64,000 nt of DNA from Hellea sp. Lineage in GTDB: Bacteria; Pseudomonadota; Alphaproteobacteria; Caulobacterales; Maricaulaceae. Location: the NCBI GenBank assembly GCA_020628425.1, contig JAHDEZ010000002.1, forward strand, positions 115,538-179,537. Reading direction: 5' to 3'. Positions within the stretch are counted from its first letter, which is position 1, and the number at the start of each line of letters is the position of its first letter. Of this stretch, positions 43,503 through 52,400 are shown piece after piece. The position numbers and the translations under genes were made by a program. Under the pieces are notes generated by a model. It saw only the letters and a program-made list of their open reading frames with translations. It had not been told where the DNA came from and ran no database searches.

Positions 43503-44162
43503 ATGGCCAGAGAGCTTCAGGACATTTTGATGAATCATTGGCTGTTTGGCGTTTTGCCTGGTCGTCGAATTGCGGATTTGTCTCATCAATTTTCCACCCG
43601 AAAATTCAAAAAAGGCCAATATATTTTCCATCAGGATGATCCGGCGGAACGGCTTTACGTGATCCTGGACGGCGAGATATCGATAGAGACGTTTAATGTG
43701 GACGGCAAAATGACCAAGATAACCCACTTGCATAATGGTGAAATCTTTGGCGAATTTGCTCTGATCGACAGTCTTGGCCGGAGCGCCAGCGCCCGCGTTG
43801 TGAAAGCCTCCACACTGGCGTCCTTAACCTCTACTGTATTCGACCAGTTATTAGTCGATCACCCGGACTTTTCCAAAAAAATTCTTGAGGTTCTAGTGGA
43901 ACGGGTTCGGACTACCAATGAACAGGTTGCGAGCCTAGTTACATTAAACCTCTTGCAACGCACGGCACGGCTTTTGTTGCAACTCAGAGGCACTCAAGGG
44001 GATGAGATAAAAATCACCCAGACCGAGCTTAGCGAACGCCTGTTTGCATCAAGGGAAAAGGTTAATGTCAAACTCAGAGAGCTCGACCAGTTAGGTGCCA
44101 TAGAAACCGGACACGGGACTATCAAAATAAAGAATGTCGAGGCTCTGACGATATTGTTGTGA
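43503..44162 (+). CDS. Crp/Fnr-family transcriptional regulator, likely cAMP-binding
   Basis: A 219-residue regulator: cyclic-nucleotide-binding domain with GEIFGEFALIDSLGRSASAR (phosphate-binding cassette with Glu and Arg-Ser), then a Crp-type winged helix with TQTELSERLFASREKVNVKLRELDQLG, where SREKV matches the CRP recognition helix that reads TGTGA. No Cys cluster for Fe-S is seen. The start ATG 43503 is chosen because a promoter lies within longer frames; 43446 is an alternative. CRP-type boxes lie upstream of itself, of the cyclase and of the caspase operon. Confidence 0.85.
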   Translation: MARELQDILMNHWLFGVLPGRRIADLSHQFSTRKFKKGQYIFHQDDPAERLYVILDGEISIETFNVDGKMTKITHLHNGEIFGEFALIDSLGRSASARVVKASTLASLTSTVFDQLLVDHPDFSKKILEVLVERVRTTNEQVASLVTLNLLQRTARLLLQLRGTQGDEIKITQTELSERLFASREKVNVKLRELDQLGAIETGHGTIKIKNVEALTILL

Positions 44163-44201
44163 GTGAGCTTACAGAAGCCCACCAATCACTTTCTCTGTCG
44201 A

Positions 44202-44489
44202 TTACGCTCCCGTCAAAGGTATGAGAAAACTGATCAAAGCATAACCACAAAACCCAGTCGAAATAGCACCGGCTGTCGATAATGGCCGGACATATCTCTC
44301 CAGAAAACTCGCCCCTAAAAACAACGCCAAAAGCGCCAATAGCATCCATGCTATCCAGACGGGTTTGTAGAAATCCAGCACGACCTGCCGGAAACGAAAA
44401 TTGACCAAGAGATCAAATGCGCACGCAAACAAAACGCCCAAAAACACAAGGAATTTTCTTTGCCAATTCAATTTTTTTACGATTCTCAT
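44202..44489 (-). CDS. Small three-helix membrane protein
   Basis: A 95-residue protein from ATG 44489, Lys/Arg-rich at the N-terminus (KKLNWQRK), with three hydrophobic segments (about 14-28, 45-62, 73-90). The family is unknown. An in-frame ATG at 44537 would lie inside CRP-type palindrome 2, so the later start is preferred. It is divergent from the cyclase gene, and the shared palindrome sits between or at their starts, so it may be regulated with it. Confidence 0.5.
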   Translation of the reverse strand: MRIVKKLNWQRKFLVFLGVLFACAFDLLVNFRFRQVVLDFYKPVWIAWMLLALLALFLGASFLERYVRPLSTAGAISTGFCGYALISFLIPLTGA

Positions 44490-44522
44490 ACCCCCTATAT
44501 CGGGAAATTCTTTGCGCCATGC

Positions 44523-44538
44523 TGTAACTTGGGTCATA
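44523..44538. promoter_or_regulatory. CRP-type palindrome 2, before the cyclase gene
   Basis: TGTAA-CTTGGG-TCATA, 35 bases before the cyclase ATG and also in front of the divergent small membrane gene. It shares the core GGGTCATA with palindrome 1. Confidence 0.5.
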
Positions 44539-44572
44539 AAGACTGAAGAAAATTGGGGCTAAACGTAAAGCT

Positions 44573-46417
44573 ATGGAACCCACGGATACGCAGCGAAGCA
44601 AAATCGGTCAGATTGATTCGTCTCAATCGCCGCGGCGGCTGACCAGTATTCTTATAACGGATATCTGTGAGTTCTCGCGCTTGGCAGAAGCCGATGAGGC
44701 CTCAGCCATTCGGCTGACCGATGTCCTGTTTAAACTGTTCGAAGAGACCACACAGCGGCAAGGTGGGCGCGTGTTCAAACGTATCGCCGACGGATTTTTG
44801 GCTGAGTTTCCCTCCGCCCAATCGGCTATGGCGGCGGCGCTGGAATTTCTGTCGGACGTCAAAGCGCGTAATAACCTCGCCCCCAATGCCATCCACGCCG
44901 AAGTGCGTGCGGCGCTGCATGTGGGCGATGTCACCGATCGGGCGGACGGAGATATTATGGGCCACGGCGTCAACATCGCCGCCCGCCTACAAGTATTGGC
45001 CGAGCCGGGGACTATTCTAGCCTCCAGCAATATCATGAACCTGCTAGGTAAGGACTTTCCATATAAGGGGGTAAAGCGCGCACGCCTGTCCCTCAGAAAT
45101 ATCAGCACGCCGATGACGGCGTTTCAAATCGACCCGGACAATCAGACCTTTACCGGAAGACTGAAACGTAAAATTCAAAATCGCACCTATTCCAGGCGAG
45201 AAATTGCCCTAGCGCTTACCTTTGCATTCTTAGTCAGCGCTAGCATAGGCTTTGCCTTTTACAATTATCATCAGCGTATCGAAGCTCAAAATCAATTTAT
45301 CGCGGCCCAAGGAGAACGTGCAAATCGTCAGGCTAAACTTGCAACAATGCTCGACGAATATGATCAGAGCAATGAACTGGATCGACGTTACCTGTCTGAG
45401 CTACTGCATGATTTGGACGACCTGTCATCAGGGGCCTACATAACGATTTTGCTGGAAAATAGTAATAAGGTGAATGATGTCATAGCGCAGCTAAAAGACA
45501 GTTTGAATGATATCACAACAGGTGATCCGAAATATATTCAAACGCTACATTTTATTGGTGCTCTCGCCTATCAAATCGACCCAGATGAAAGTGAAGCTGC
45601 CTATAAGCTTATTCTGGACCTGGATCCGAATGACGTAGAAGCAATGATTCGGTTAGCTCGGGTTTACGACGTTATTGGACAATCGGAAACAGCCTTGCAG
45701 CTTTTTGAAAAAGCCTATTCAGCGACCATTGACCCGGACAAAAAGCGTTGGCTTGAGAATGATATTGCCTTCAATCATCTTATCATGGGCAATTACGATT
45801 TGGGCCTCAAAATGTATGAATCACTTTACGGTCAAATTGGATCAGATATCCCCGAAGAATCTCGTCTGGCATCCCGCCTTCATACGGATCTGGGTGTTGC
45901 GTATTATTTGACAAATAATATCAATGAAGCCAAAGCCTTGGGTATCTCCGGTATCCGCAAACAAAAGCAGTATGGACACTATTACGATCTCGCCCGCTCT
46001 CATAATCTGATGGGTTTTTTATATACCCGTGACAGCGAAGTGGATCCGGTTAATGAAACTGAGCTCCTGAACAGTGCGCTTTATCACTATGAGAAACAAT
46101 TAGAGTATAGCCAGGAGCTTAAAAACCCCAGACGGCTTGATGAGGCCAGAATTGGTCTGGGAGAGGTATACACGCGACTTGGTGACTTGGAGGCGGCACG
46201 AAACCAGTTAAACCAGGGTGCACTTAGCGCAAATCCTTTGCAAAAATTTGAGGCCTTGTTTTTCCTTGCCGAATTGGAGTGGGGACAGGCCAATCAGCAA
46301 AAAGCCTGCGACTATCTACTTCAGGCCAAACAGATTGATGAAAAACTCAGGGCCGGCATCGGCCCTGAACGAAAAGCAAGAATTGAAGCGATTAAATGCA
46401 GCTTCTCATTTTTTTGA
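44573..46417 (+). CDS. Class III adenylate cyclase with membrane helix and TPR-like repeats
   Basis: A 614-residue protein. Cyclase domain about 20-185: metal Asp30 in LITDICEFSRL, Asp73 in FKRIADGF, substrate-selecting Lys69 and Asp127 (a Lys/Asp pair indicates ATP as substrate), and the transition-state pair Asn134/Arg138 in GHGVNIAARLQ. All key residues are present, so it is predicted active and to make cAMP. One membrane helix at about 205-230, then a coiled coil and TPR-like repeats (about 300-600) on the far side, perhaps a sensor of proteins. It lies next to a Crp/Fnr regulator. Confidence 0.88.
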   Translation: MEPTDTQRSKIGQIDSSQSPRRLTSILITDICEFSRLAEADEASAIRLTDVLFKLFEETTQRQGGRVFKRIADGFLAEFPSAQSAMAAALEFLSDVKARNNLAPNAIHAEVRAALHVGDVTDRADGDIMGHGVNIAARLQVLAEPGTILASSNIMNLLGKDFPYKGVKRARLSLRNISTPMTAFQIDPDNQTFTGRLKRKIQNRTYSRREIALALTFAFLVSASIGFAFYNYHQRIEAQNQFIAAQGERANRQAKLATMLDEYDQSNELDRRYLSELLHDLDDLSSGAYITILLENSNKVNDVIAQLKDSLNDITTGDPKYIQTLHFIGALAYQIDPDESEAAYKLILDLDPNDVEAMIRLARVYDVIGQSETALQLFEKAYSATIDPDKKRWLENDIAFNHLIMGNYDLGLKMYESLYGQIGSDIPEESRLASRLHTDLGVAYYLTNNINEAKALGISGIRKQKQYGHYYDLARSHNLMGFLYTRDSEVDPVNETELLNSALYHYEKQLEYSQELKNPRRLDEARIGLGEVYTRLGDLEAARNQLNQGALSANPLQKFEALFFLAELEWGQANQQKACDYLLQAKQIDEKLRAGIGPERKARIEAIKCSFSFF

Positions 46418-46423
46418 TCATGG

Positions 46424-46927
46424 CTATTTAAGAACCATTCTACAAGGCAAGGATAATCCATCTAACTCCTGTACTAGTGGCGTCAGGTCCATTTCGGCAT
46501 CTTTATCTACAAGTTTGACGGTATCCAGAACACTTGGTGCAACGGTTGGGCGAATAGTTCGCGCAGTTGCGTCACGAAGATATGAATTAGCTGTGACGGG
46601 CTTTGCCTCCTCATTCTCAACAAAATGATAAAATGAGCTGAAGTCAAAAGTAAGCGAGATATCAACTACTGCTTTTCGTTTTTTTTCTTCAGGATATGCA
46701 TCCTGGCCCGTCGCTCTCATGTAGTTTCTCGCCCTAAATAGAACTAAAGAGAAAAGAGCGTCTTTATAACGTTTTACAATAGGATCTTCCGCGTCATTCG
46801 GCTTAGCCGTTTCATAATTTGCCTCATCGCTTTTAAAAAAATCATCCTTTACGTAGCCAGAAAACTTAAGGTCCTTGCTAGCCTCTCGACCAAGTACACC
46901 AAGCAAATCCGAATTAAATACTCCCAT
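46424..46927 (-). CDS. Unknown protein, partner of the caspase-like gene
   Basis: A 167-residue soluble protein with no family I recognise. It is acidic, with no signal peptide or membrane helix; the middle has FSLVLFRARNYMRATGQDAYPEEKKRKAVVDISLTFDFSSFYHF (helix then strand). It starts 19 bases downstream of the caspase-like gene on the same strand, so they are surely one transcript. It could be the caspase substrate, inhibitor or regulator; nothing in the sequence decides. The pair looks more AT-rich than its neighbours. Confidence 0.7.
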   Translation of the reverse strand: MGVFNSDLLGVLGREASKDLKFSGYVKDDFFKSDEANYETAKPNDAEDPIVKRYKDALFSLVLFRARNYMRATGQDAYPEEKKRKAVVDISLTFDFSSFYHFVENEEAKPVTANSYLRDATARTIRPTVAPSVLDTVKLVDKDAEMDLTPLVQELDGLSLPCRMVLK

Positions 46928-46946
46928 TTATTCCTCCTTTGGGTAG

Positions 46947-47738
46947 CTAAATTTTCAATATTGGTTCATTCTCTAAGCGTGGATGTATGCCTCCGTACCT
47001 TTTTAACTGAGGTATTTGGGTAATTCCTTCATCCAACATGGACTTCTTAATTGCGTCATGCAGATCGGGTATTGTGTCCGTAGCGTTCCGCATTTCCCAA
47101 GCTTTTAAAAAATGCCTAGTGTAAAAGCCGTAATCATCATCTTCTTTGGCGACCTCTTCCTTGCGACAAGCTGCCATAAGATAAACAGGTACACGGATAT
47201 TTTCGTTTTCAAACTCTTTAAACCTCTCAATTCTCATGAGATAGTTTTCAGCATTTTTTTTCACATTTTCTACCATTGTTTCGAACGCTAGATCACGGGA
47301 TCGTACTCCATCCTCCACAGGAGATTCGAACAACATGCCCGCATCTCCACTGTGGCAACTATCGAATATAAGAAGAATTCGAATGTCCTTTTCGAGAGTG
47401 TCAAAAAGGCTATAAACTTCACTATCAAGCATTTGCATGTAATAAAAACAAAGGGTTTCGTGTATTGGATCATCTTTCGGAATTTGCGCTCCGTGCCCCG
47501 CGAAAGTAAATAAAAGGAAATCTCCATCTTCGAGTATTTTCAACACATCACTTATAAATTGCACCAAAGATTCTTTTTGAATATTTTTTGGCATTAAACA
47601 CGCCGAAAATCCCATAGAATAGGCCAGCTCTTGCATTGCAGAAGCATCTTTGTAAGCTGCCTTCAGAGGCTTGAATCCCGGGTACCAACTTCCATCAAGT
47701 TTATCGATTCCAACATGAATAGATATACCTTTTGACAT
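46947..47738 (-). CDS. Caspase-family (C14) cysteine protease
   Basis: A 263-residue single-domain caspase/orthocaspase-like protein. Catalytic His82 is in FTFAGHGAQ and Cys128 in LLIFDSCHSGD; the N-terminus (GISIHVGIDKLD...YPGFKPLKAAYKDASAMQELA) matches bacterial caspases that start with an ISIGLN-like strand. No effector, membrane or repeat domain is fused, so function must come from partners: the downstream 167-residue protein and possibly the divergent gene at 47953. Bacterial caspases act in defence, proteolytic signalling or death programmes. Confidence 0.9.
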   Translation of the reverse strand: MSKGISIHVGIDKLDGSWYPGFKPLKAAYKDASAMQELAYSMGFSACLMPKNIQKESLVQFISDVLKILEDGDFLLFTFAGHGAQIPKDDPIHETLCFYYMQMLDSEVYSLFDTLEKDIRILLIFDSCHSGDAGMLFESPVEDGVRSRDLAFETMVENVKKNAENYLMRIERFKEFENENIRVPVYLMAACRKEEVAKEDDDYGFYTRHFLKAWEMRNATDTIPDLHDAIKKSMLDEGITQIPQLKRYGGIHPRLENEPILKI

Positions 47739-47807
47739 GTTTCTCTCCGGTTTTGGGTGGGCCTTTGCGCCTTGAGTTTTGCTTTATGCGAGCCTGCTAT
47801 GCAGATT

Positions 47808-47823
47808 TGTAACCTACGTCACA
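47808..47823. promoter_or_regulatory. CRP-type palindrome 3, before the caspase operon
   Basis: TGTAA-CCTACG-TCACA in the 214-base divergent region between the caspase operon and the 47953 gene. A CATAAA -10-like element at 47788-47783 on the minus strand would put the caspase start near 47776, so the palindrome centre (47815.5) is about 40 bases upstream, a class II activator spacing. Confidence 0.5.
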
Positions 47824-47952
47824 GAAATTCGGAAATTACTGGTGATGTTACAAATAAATTGCCCCGCCGCCCTCAATTGTGTTCTATTTAACATAAATTG
47901 AAGGTTCAATCAAACTGCGGGCATATTGCAAAAATAAATAAGGGGGCACGAT

Positions 47953-48927
47953 ATGGTAGACATTCAAAAACTCATGGGGGACGGCCGGATCAGTAGTTTC
48001 GCTGAGCAAAACGATCCTGAGCTCGGGCTTTTTGATATCCTGGCGGGAACCTGGGAGTCGGCTAATATGGGCTGGAATATGATTGCGTTGCCGGACGGCA
48101 CCAGCCCCATGGGATATCGATTGCTTCTCAATCAATACAAAGAAACGCTTTCATTTTCAAAAAAACTGATAGGTATTCCCAATCGGGGACTTAAACACGA
48201 TCAGGGTCTCATAGGTTTGGATTATGAACAAGTGATACATCAGGTCGCCGTCACGGATTTTCCGCCCAGCGACCATCGCGGAGCTGTGAAAGGCCCCAAA
48301 AGCGAAATACATCATGAACCTGGCCTTTTTTTACAAATGGGCGCACATTTCGAAAAGCCGTTCAATCTGGCCCGTCTTGCCAATATTCCGCACGGAAACT
48401 CGGTCCTGGCGCTTGGATTCGCTGAAGAGAAAATACAAGGCCGCCCGGATATTCCTTTTGAACGAGGCTTACCAATCGGGGTCCCGGAAAGTGACCTGCA
48501 ATATCTGGAACCCTACTTGTTCTTCCAGAATGACCCTTTCGAAGGAACGGACTTGACGGATGGCGTGGCATTCGACCCGACACGCCCCAACGAACTTTTA
48601 GACAAAGCTAACAAAGGCAAAGATTTTCTTTGGCACCGAAGATATCATTTCGACACTGAGTTCAAGGACAGTGAAGACCGGGTGACCGGAGGTATATTGA
48701 ACATTCCGTTTATAGAAAAGGAAGCTGACGCGACAGAAATGCGCTCAACGTTCTGGGTCTCAAAAATTAAAGGTGAAGAGGCGTTACATTTGCAATATTC
48801 CCAAACCGTAATGCTTGACTTTTTTGAGGCCCGAGACGGAAGTTCGAGAAAGATTAAATGGCCTCATGTCAGCATTAATACGCTGAGAAAGGTTGAGGAC
48901 CAGGCCCTCGAACCGGACCCCGCATAA
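47953..48927 (+). CDS. Heme-binding-like beta-barrel protein (FABP/nitrobindin fold), tentative
   Basis: A 324-residue protein. The N-terminus LGLFDILAGTWES followed by IALPDGTSPMGYR resembles the start of FABP/THAP4-like (nitrobindin) heme-binding proteins, and LFLQMG / IPHGNSVLALG resembles the strand with the heme-side His. The protein is longer than usual, with a second half of similar beta content that ends in TFWVSKIKGEEALHLQYSQ. No signal peptide. It is divergent from the caspase operon. The family call is by pattern only; it may be a lipocalin-like binding protein. Confidence 0.5.
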   Translation: MVDIQKLMGDGRISSFAEQNDPELGLFDILAGTWESANMGWNMIALPDGTSPMGYRLLLNQYKETLSFSKKLIGIPNRGLKHDQGLIGLDYEQVIHQVAVTDFPPSDHRGAVKGPKSEIHHEPGLFLQMGAHFEKPFNLARLANIPHGNSVLALGFAEEKIQGRPDIPFERGLPIGVPESDLQYLEPYLFFQNDPFEGTDLTDGVAFDPTRPNELLDKANKGKDFLWHRRYHFDTEFKDSEDRVTGGILNIPFIEKEADATEMRSTFWVSKIKGEEALHLQYSQTVMLDFFEARDGSSRKIKWPHVSINTLRKVEDQALEPDPA

Positions 48928-48977
48928 GCTGACCCCCCCCCATTGCGGCCCTGACCCGAATCCGTCATAGAGGCGCG

Positions 48978-51900
48978 ATGTCGAGACGGCCCCACACATC
49001 CGACGATAAAACCCAATATGCGGCCCCGGAAAGTCCGGGGGCTTTAAGGGCTATTTTAGCGCCGACTAATACGGGTAAGACGCATTTTGCTATTGAGCGT
49101 ATGCTGGCCCGCGAGAGCGGGGTTATTGGTCTCCCACTGCGCCTGCTGGCACGGGAGATTTATGACAAAATTTGCGCCATTAAGGGCGAGAAGCTCTGTG
49201 CGCTAATAACCGGTGAAGAAAAAATAATTCCGCCTCACGCAGCTTATTATGTCTGCACCGTAGAAGCCATGCCTACGACTAAGAGATTTGCCTTTGTTGC
49301 CGTTGACGAAGTGCAGCTTATGGCCCACCCGGAACGCGGACATATTTTTACCGAGCGGGTTCTCCATATGCGCGGCACGGATGAGACGCTTTTGCTCGGG
49401 GCTGAAACCTGCCGCGATGTGTTGTCAGCGCTGCTGCCGGATGTGCGGTTCGAGACGCGTGAGCGCTTTTCCACTCTGTCCTATTCCGGGCACAAGAAAA
49501 TTACTCGCTTGCCAAAACGCTCGGTCATCGTCGCGTTTTCCGCGCCGGAAGTTTATGCCATTGCTGAGCTTATTCGCCGCTACAGGGGCGGTGCGGCTAT
49601 TGTCATGGGCGCACTCTCTCCGCGTACACGCAATGCGCAGGCTGCGCTCTACCAATCGGGCGAAGTAGATTTCCTGGTAGCGACCGACGCAATTGGTATG
49701 GGACTGAACCTGGACGCGGACCATGTGGCCTTTGCCTCTATGCGCAAATTTGACGGTCGCCGACGGCGTCAGCTCAACCCGATGGAAGTGGGACAAATCG
49801 CAGGACGGGCAGGACGGTTTAGAAATGACGGCACATTCGGGCCCACTGGTGATTGCCCTTCTTTCGATGACCAGCTCGTAACCCGTATTGAAAACCATTA
49901 TTATGATACAATAAGAAGTGCTGAATGGCGGCAGACAAAACTGGACCTGACCAGCTTCCATACATTGCAGGAAAGCCTGGCTACGCCGTCCCCCCATCCT
50001 CGCCTCAAACGCATTGCCGAGGCCGAAGATGAGGCGGCCCTGGCTCGTTTTATGCGTATGGGCGACATCTCAGCTGAGTCGGAATCTTCCGCATTGACCC
50101 GGTTGGTTTGGGAAGTTTGCCAAGTCCCGGACTTCAGAAATAATACAATTGACACCCACGTTCAACTACTACGCGATATTTTCGACCAGCTTTCCACAAA
50201 GGCGGGCAAGCTGACTGAAGAATTCCTGTACAAACACACAAGCGGGCTTGACCACACCGAGGGCGGCGTAGATATTTTGGCCACGCGCCTGGCTCATATC
50301 CGAACGTGGACATTTTGCGCCCACAAACCGGACTGGATAGAAGATACAGCTTTCTGGGTTGATAAGACTCGTGAAATAGAAGATAGGCTGTCTGACGCTC
50401 TCCACGAGAAGCTAACGGCAAAATTTGTAGATAAGCGTACGAGGGCGCTTTTAAGAGGGAATGGGGCTTTTATGGAAGCAACCATCAAAGATGACGGCGA
50501 CGTCTGGGTTGAAGAGCACAAAATAGGCCGGTTAACTGGTCTCCAATTTGAGCTGGATGAAAGTCAGAGTGATTTGGAGGCCAAGGCTCTTCGCGAGGCT
50601 GCCGAAAAAGCCGTTGGTCCGGAAATCAACCGACGTCTGACCTCTATTGTCGGCGGCACGCACGCTATCTTTACACTATCAGACAAGGGCGAGGTCATGT
50701 GGGGCGGGGCTGCCGTGGGTAAAATCTCGCAGGCCGGTACAGTTCAAAACCCGGATGTCAGCCTGGTCGGCGGCGAACTCGGGCAGGATAATCTGCGTAA
50801 TATGGCCGAAGAACGCATGCGTGATTTCTTGCGTGCCGAGGTCCGGGATAAACTTGCCCCTCTAAACGCCATTAAAGACCTGTCGAATAATCCGGAAACC
50901 GATGCCGAGGTTCGGGGGTTTGCCTATACGCTGTATGAAAACTTTGGTCATTTAAACCGCGCGCAATATGGGCGTCTTGTCAATGATTTGTCTCAAGCTG
51001 CTCGTAAACCGTTTCGTGAACAAGGTGTCACTTTCGGCCAATATGATGTCTATATGAAAGAGATGATCCGCCCCAAGCCAGCATCCCTCCTCAGCAATCT
51101 TCTGGCTTTTGGTGCCGGTGGTGACAAAACACCTTTCATTCCATTTGCGGGTGTGACCTCTCTGGCTAATGAGGGTGAATTATCTGCAGATAAATTCCTA
51201 GAAGGTTCTATATATCGGGCCGGTTACCGGGCATGTGGACCGCGTATTGTTCGCTTTGATATTTTAAACCGTCTGGCCGGGCTTATTCGTCAGGCCCAAC
51301 GCGAGTCCGGAACCCGACGATTTCAGATTATGCAGGAAATGCTAGCGCTTCTGGGCTGTACATTTGAAGAAATGCGGGGTGTTCTGGAGTCATTGGGCTA
51401 TCAATCTCAAAAGATCCAAGACGCGAATACCGAAGGCATGCGGCCTGAATTATCCGCCCCTGTGCCAGACCGTTTTGTCTCCGACACTCGTCCAAAGCGC
51501 AGAAACGAAGCTACACAAACCGAAGGCCAGAAAACAGCAGAACCAACGATCGTACCAAATGAGGAAGTCGTTTCAGCCGACGCTACAGAAACAACGAGTC
51601 CCGAAGTAGCAGCCGTCGAAACCAAAGTGGCTCAGGAGCCTGTAACAGAGCCGGTTACCGCGCTTACTTCCAACACGCCTGCCGAAGTATCCCCATCGAC
51701 TGAGACTTCGAAGAATAAGAAATCAGACCCTAAAGCCCTTAGCGTTTATCACTTCCGCACATCGCATGAAGACGGCACTATCACAGAAGAGGAGAACAAT
51801 GAGTTCTGGTTTATGCCGTTTAAAGGCAAGAAGACGCGTCAACATTCTGAGCGCGCACCACGACAGCAGAAATCCTTTAAAAAGAACAAGCAGCCCCGGC

Positions 51901-52013
51901 AAAAGCAAGTGTCCGCCCGTCCTCCCAAATATGGCAAAGAGCCCCGCAAAATTGAGGATTCTCCATTCGCCGCTCTGGCCGCCCTCAAGAAAAATCTCGG
52001 GGATAAGGAATAA
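48978..52013 (+). CDS. SUV3-like DExH RNA helicase with disordered C-terminus
   Basis: A 1011-residue helicase. Motif I APTNTGKTH near residue 29, the DEAH-type box DEVQ, ATDAIGMGLNLDADHVAF and GQIAGRAGRF (motifs V and VI) match the alphaproteobacterial SUV3-like group, related to the mitochondrial degradosome helicase. A middle domain is followed by a low-complexity charged tail (about 850-1011: Glu/Thr, then Lys/Arg). The downstream gene overlaps closely and encodes an S4 RNA-binding protein, fitting RNA processing or ribosome work. Confidence 0.88.
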   Translation: MSRRPHTSDDKTQYAAPESPGALRAILAPTNTGKTHFAIERMLARESGVIGLPLRLLAREIYDKICAIKGEKLCALITGEEKIIPPHAAYYVCTVEAMPTTKRFAFVAVDEVQLMAHPERGHIFTERVLHMRGTDETLLLGAETCRDVLSALLPDVRFETRERFSTLSYSGHKKITRLPKRSVIVAFSAPEVYAIAELIRRYRGGAAIVMGALSPRTRNAQAALYQSGEVDFLVATDAIGMGLNLDADHVAFASMRKFDGRRRRQLNPMEVGQIAGRAGRFRNDGTFGPTGDCPSFDDQLVTRIENHYYDTIRSAEWRQTKLDLTSFHTLQESLATPSPHPRLKRIAEAEDEAALARFMRMGDISAESESSALTRLVWEVCQVPDFRNNTIDTHVQLLRDIFDQLSTKAGKLTEEFLYKHTSGLDHTEGGVDILATRLAHIRTWTFCAHKPDWIEDTAFWVDKTREIEDRLSDALHEKLTAKFVDKRTRALLRGNGAFMEATIKDDGDVWVEEHKIGRLTGLQFELDESQSDLEAKALREAAEKAVGPEINRRLTSIVGGTHAIFTLSDKGEVMWGGAAVGKISQAGTVQNPDVSLVGGELGQDNLRNMAEERMRDFLRAEVRDKLAPLNAIKDLSNNPETDAEVRGFAYTLYENFGHLNRAQYGRLVNDLSQAARKPFREQGVTFGQYDVYMKEMIRPKPASLLSNLLAFGAGGDKTPFIPFAGVTSLANEGELSADKFLEGSIYRAGYRACGPRIVRFDILNRLAGLIRQAQRESGTRRFQIMQEMLALLGCTFEEMRGVLESLGYQSQKIQDANTEGMRPELSAPVPDRFVSDTRPKRRNEATQTEGQKTAEPTIVPNEEVVSADATETTSPEVAAVETKVAQEPVTEPVTALTSNTPAEVSPSTETSKNKKSDPKALSVYHFRTSHEDGTITEEENNEFWFMPFKGKKTRQHSERAPRQQKSFKKNKQPRQKQVSARPPKYGKEPRKIEDSPFAALAALKKNLGDKE

Positions 52014-52334
52014 TTGGCAAGAATGCCGGCCCCAAAAAAAAGCAATACAGCCGCATCCGACCGATTGGATGTCTGGTTGTTTCGCAGCCGTCTATTAAAG
52101 TCCCGAAGTCTGGCCGTCACCTTTATTGAGAAAGGCAAAATCCGCCATACGCGCGATGGTTATACACGTCGTATTCGCAAACCCGGCTTTCGCCTTCATA
52201 TGGACGATCAAATCACATTTATGCGCGGCACCACTCTTCTGCATGTTGAGGTACTGGGATATCCAGAACGCCGAGGCCCCGCCATTGAAGCCCAAAAAAA
52301 TTACCGTATGGTCAATATACAAACTCGTGATTAG
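52014..52334 (+). CDS. S4-domain RNA-binding protein
   Basis: A 106-residue protein with a single S4 domain: RLDVWLFRSRLLKSRSLAVTFIEKGKIRHTRDGYTRRIRKPGF, as in HslR-type heat-shock RNA-binding proteins that bind 50S-associated peptidyl-tRNA or rRNA. The TTG start (52014) directly follows the helicase stop; ATG at 52023 is an alternative. It is cotranscribed with the helicase and probably with the ferredoxin gene. Confidence 0.9.
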   Translation: MARMPAPKKSNTAASDRLDVWLFRSRLLKSRSLAVTFIEKGKIRHTRDGYTRRIRKPGFRLHMDDQITFMRGTTLLHVEVLGYPERRGPAIEAQKNYRMVNIQTRD

Positions 52335-52400
52335 GTTGACAGTTGACAAAAACCTGCCACCGATCCAAATGCGCATTTCAAATTTTAATCAGGCTACCCA

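Noticed and set aside
43396-47738. A CBASS-type antiphage system (nucleotide cyclase plus effector)
   Set aside because: The cyclase is a class III adenylate cyclase with TPRs, not a CD-NTase, and there is no Cap2/Cap3 or SAVED/nuclease gene nearby. The caspase link is kept only as a regulatory hypothesis.
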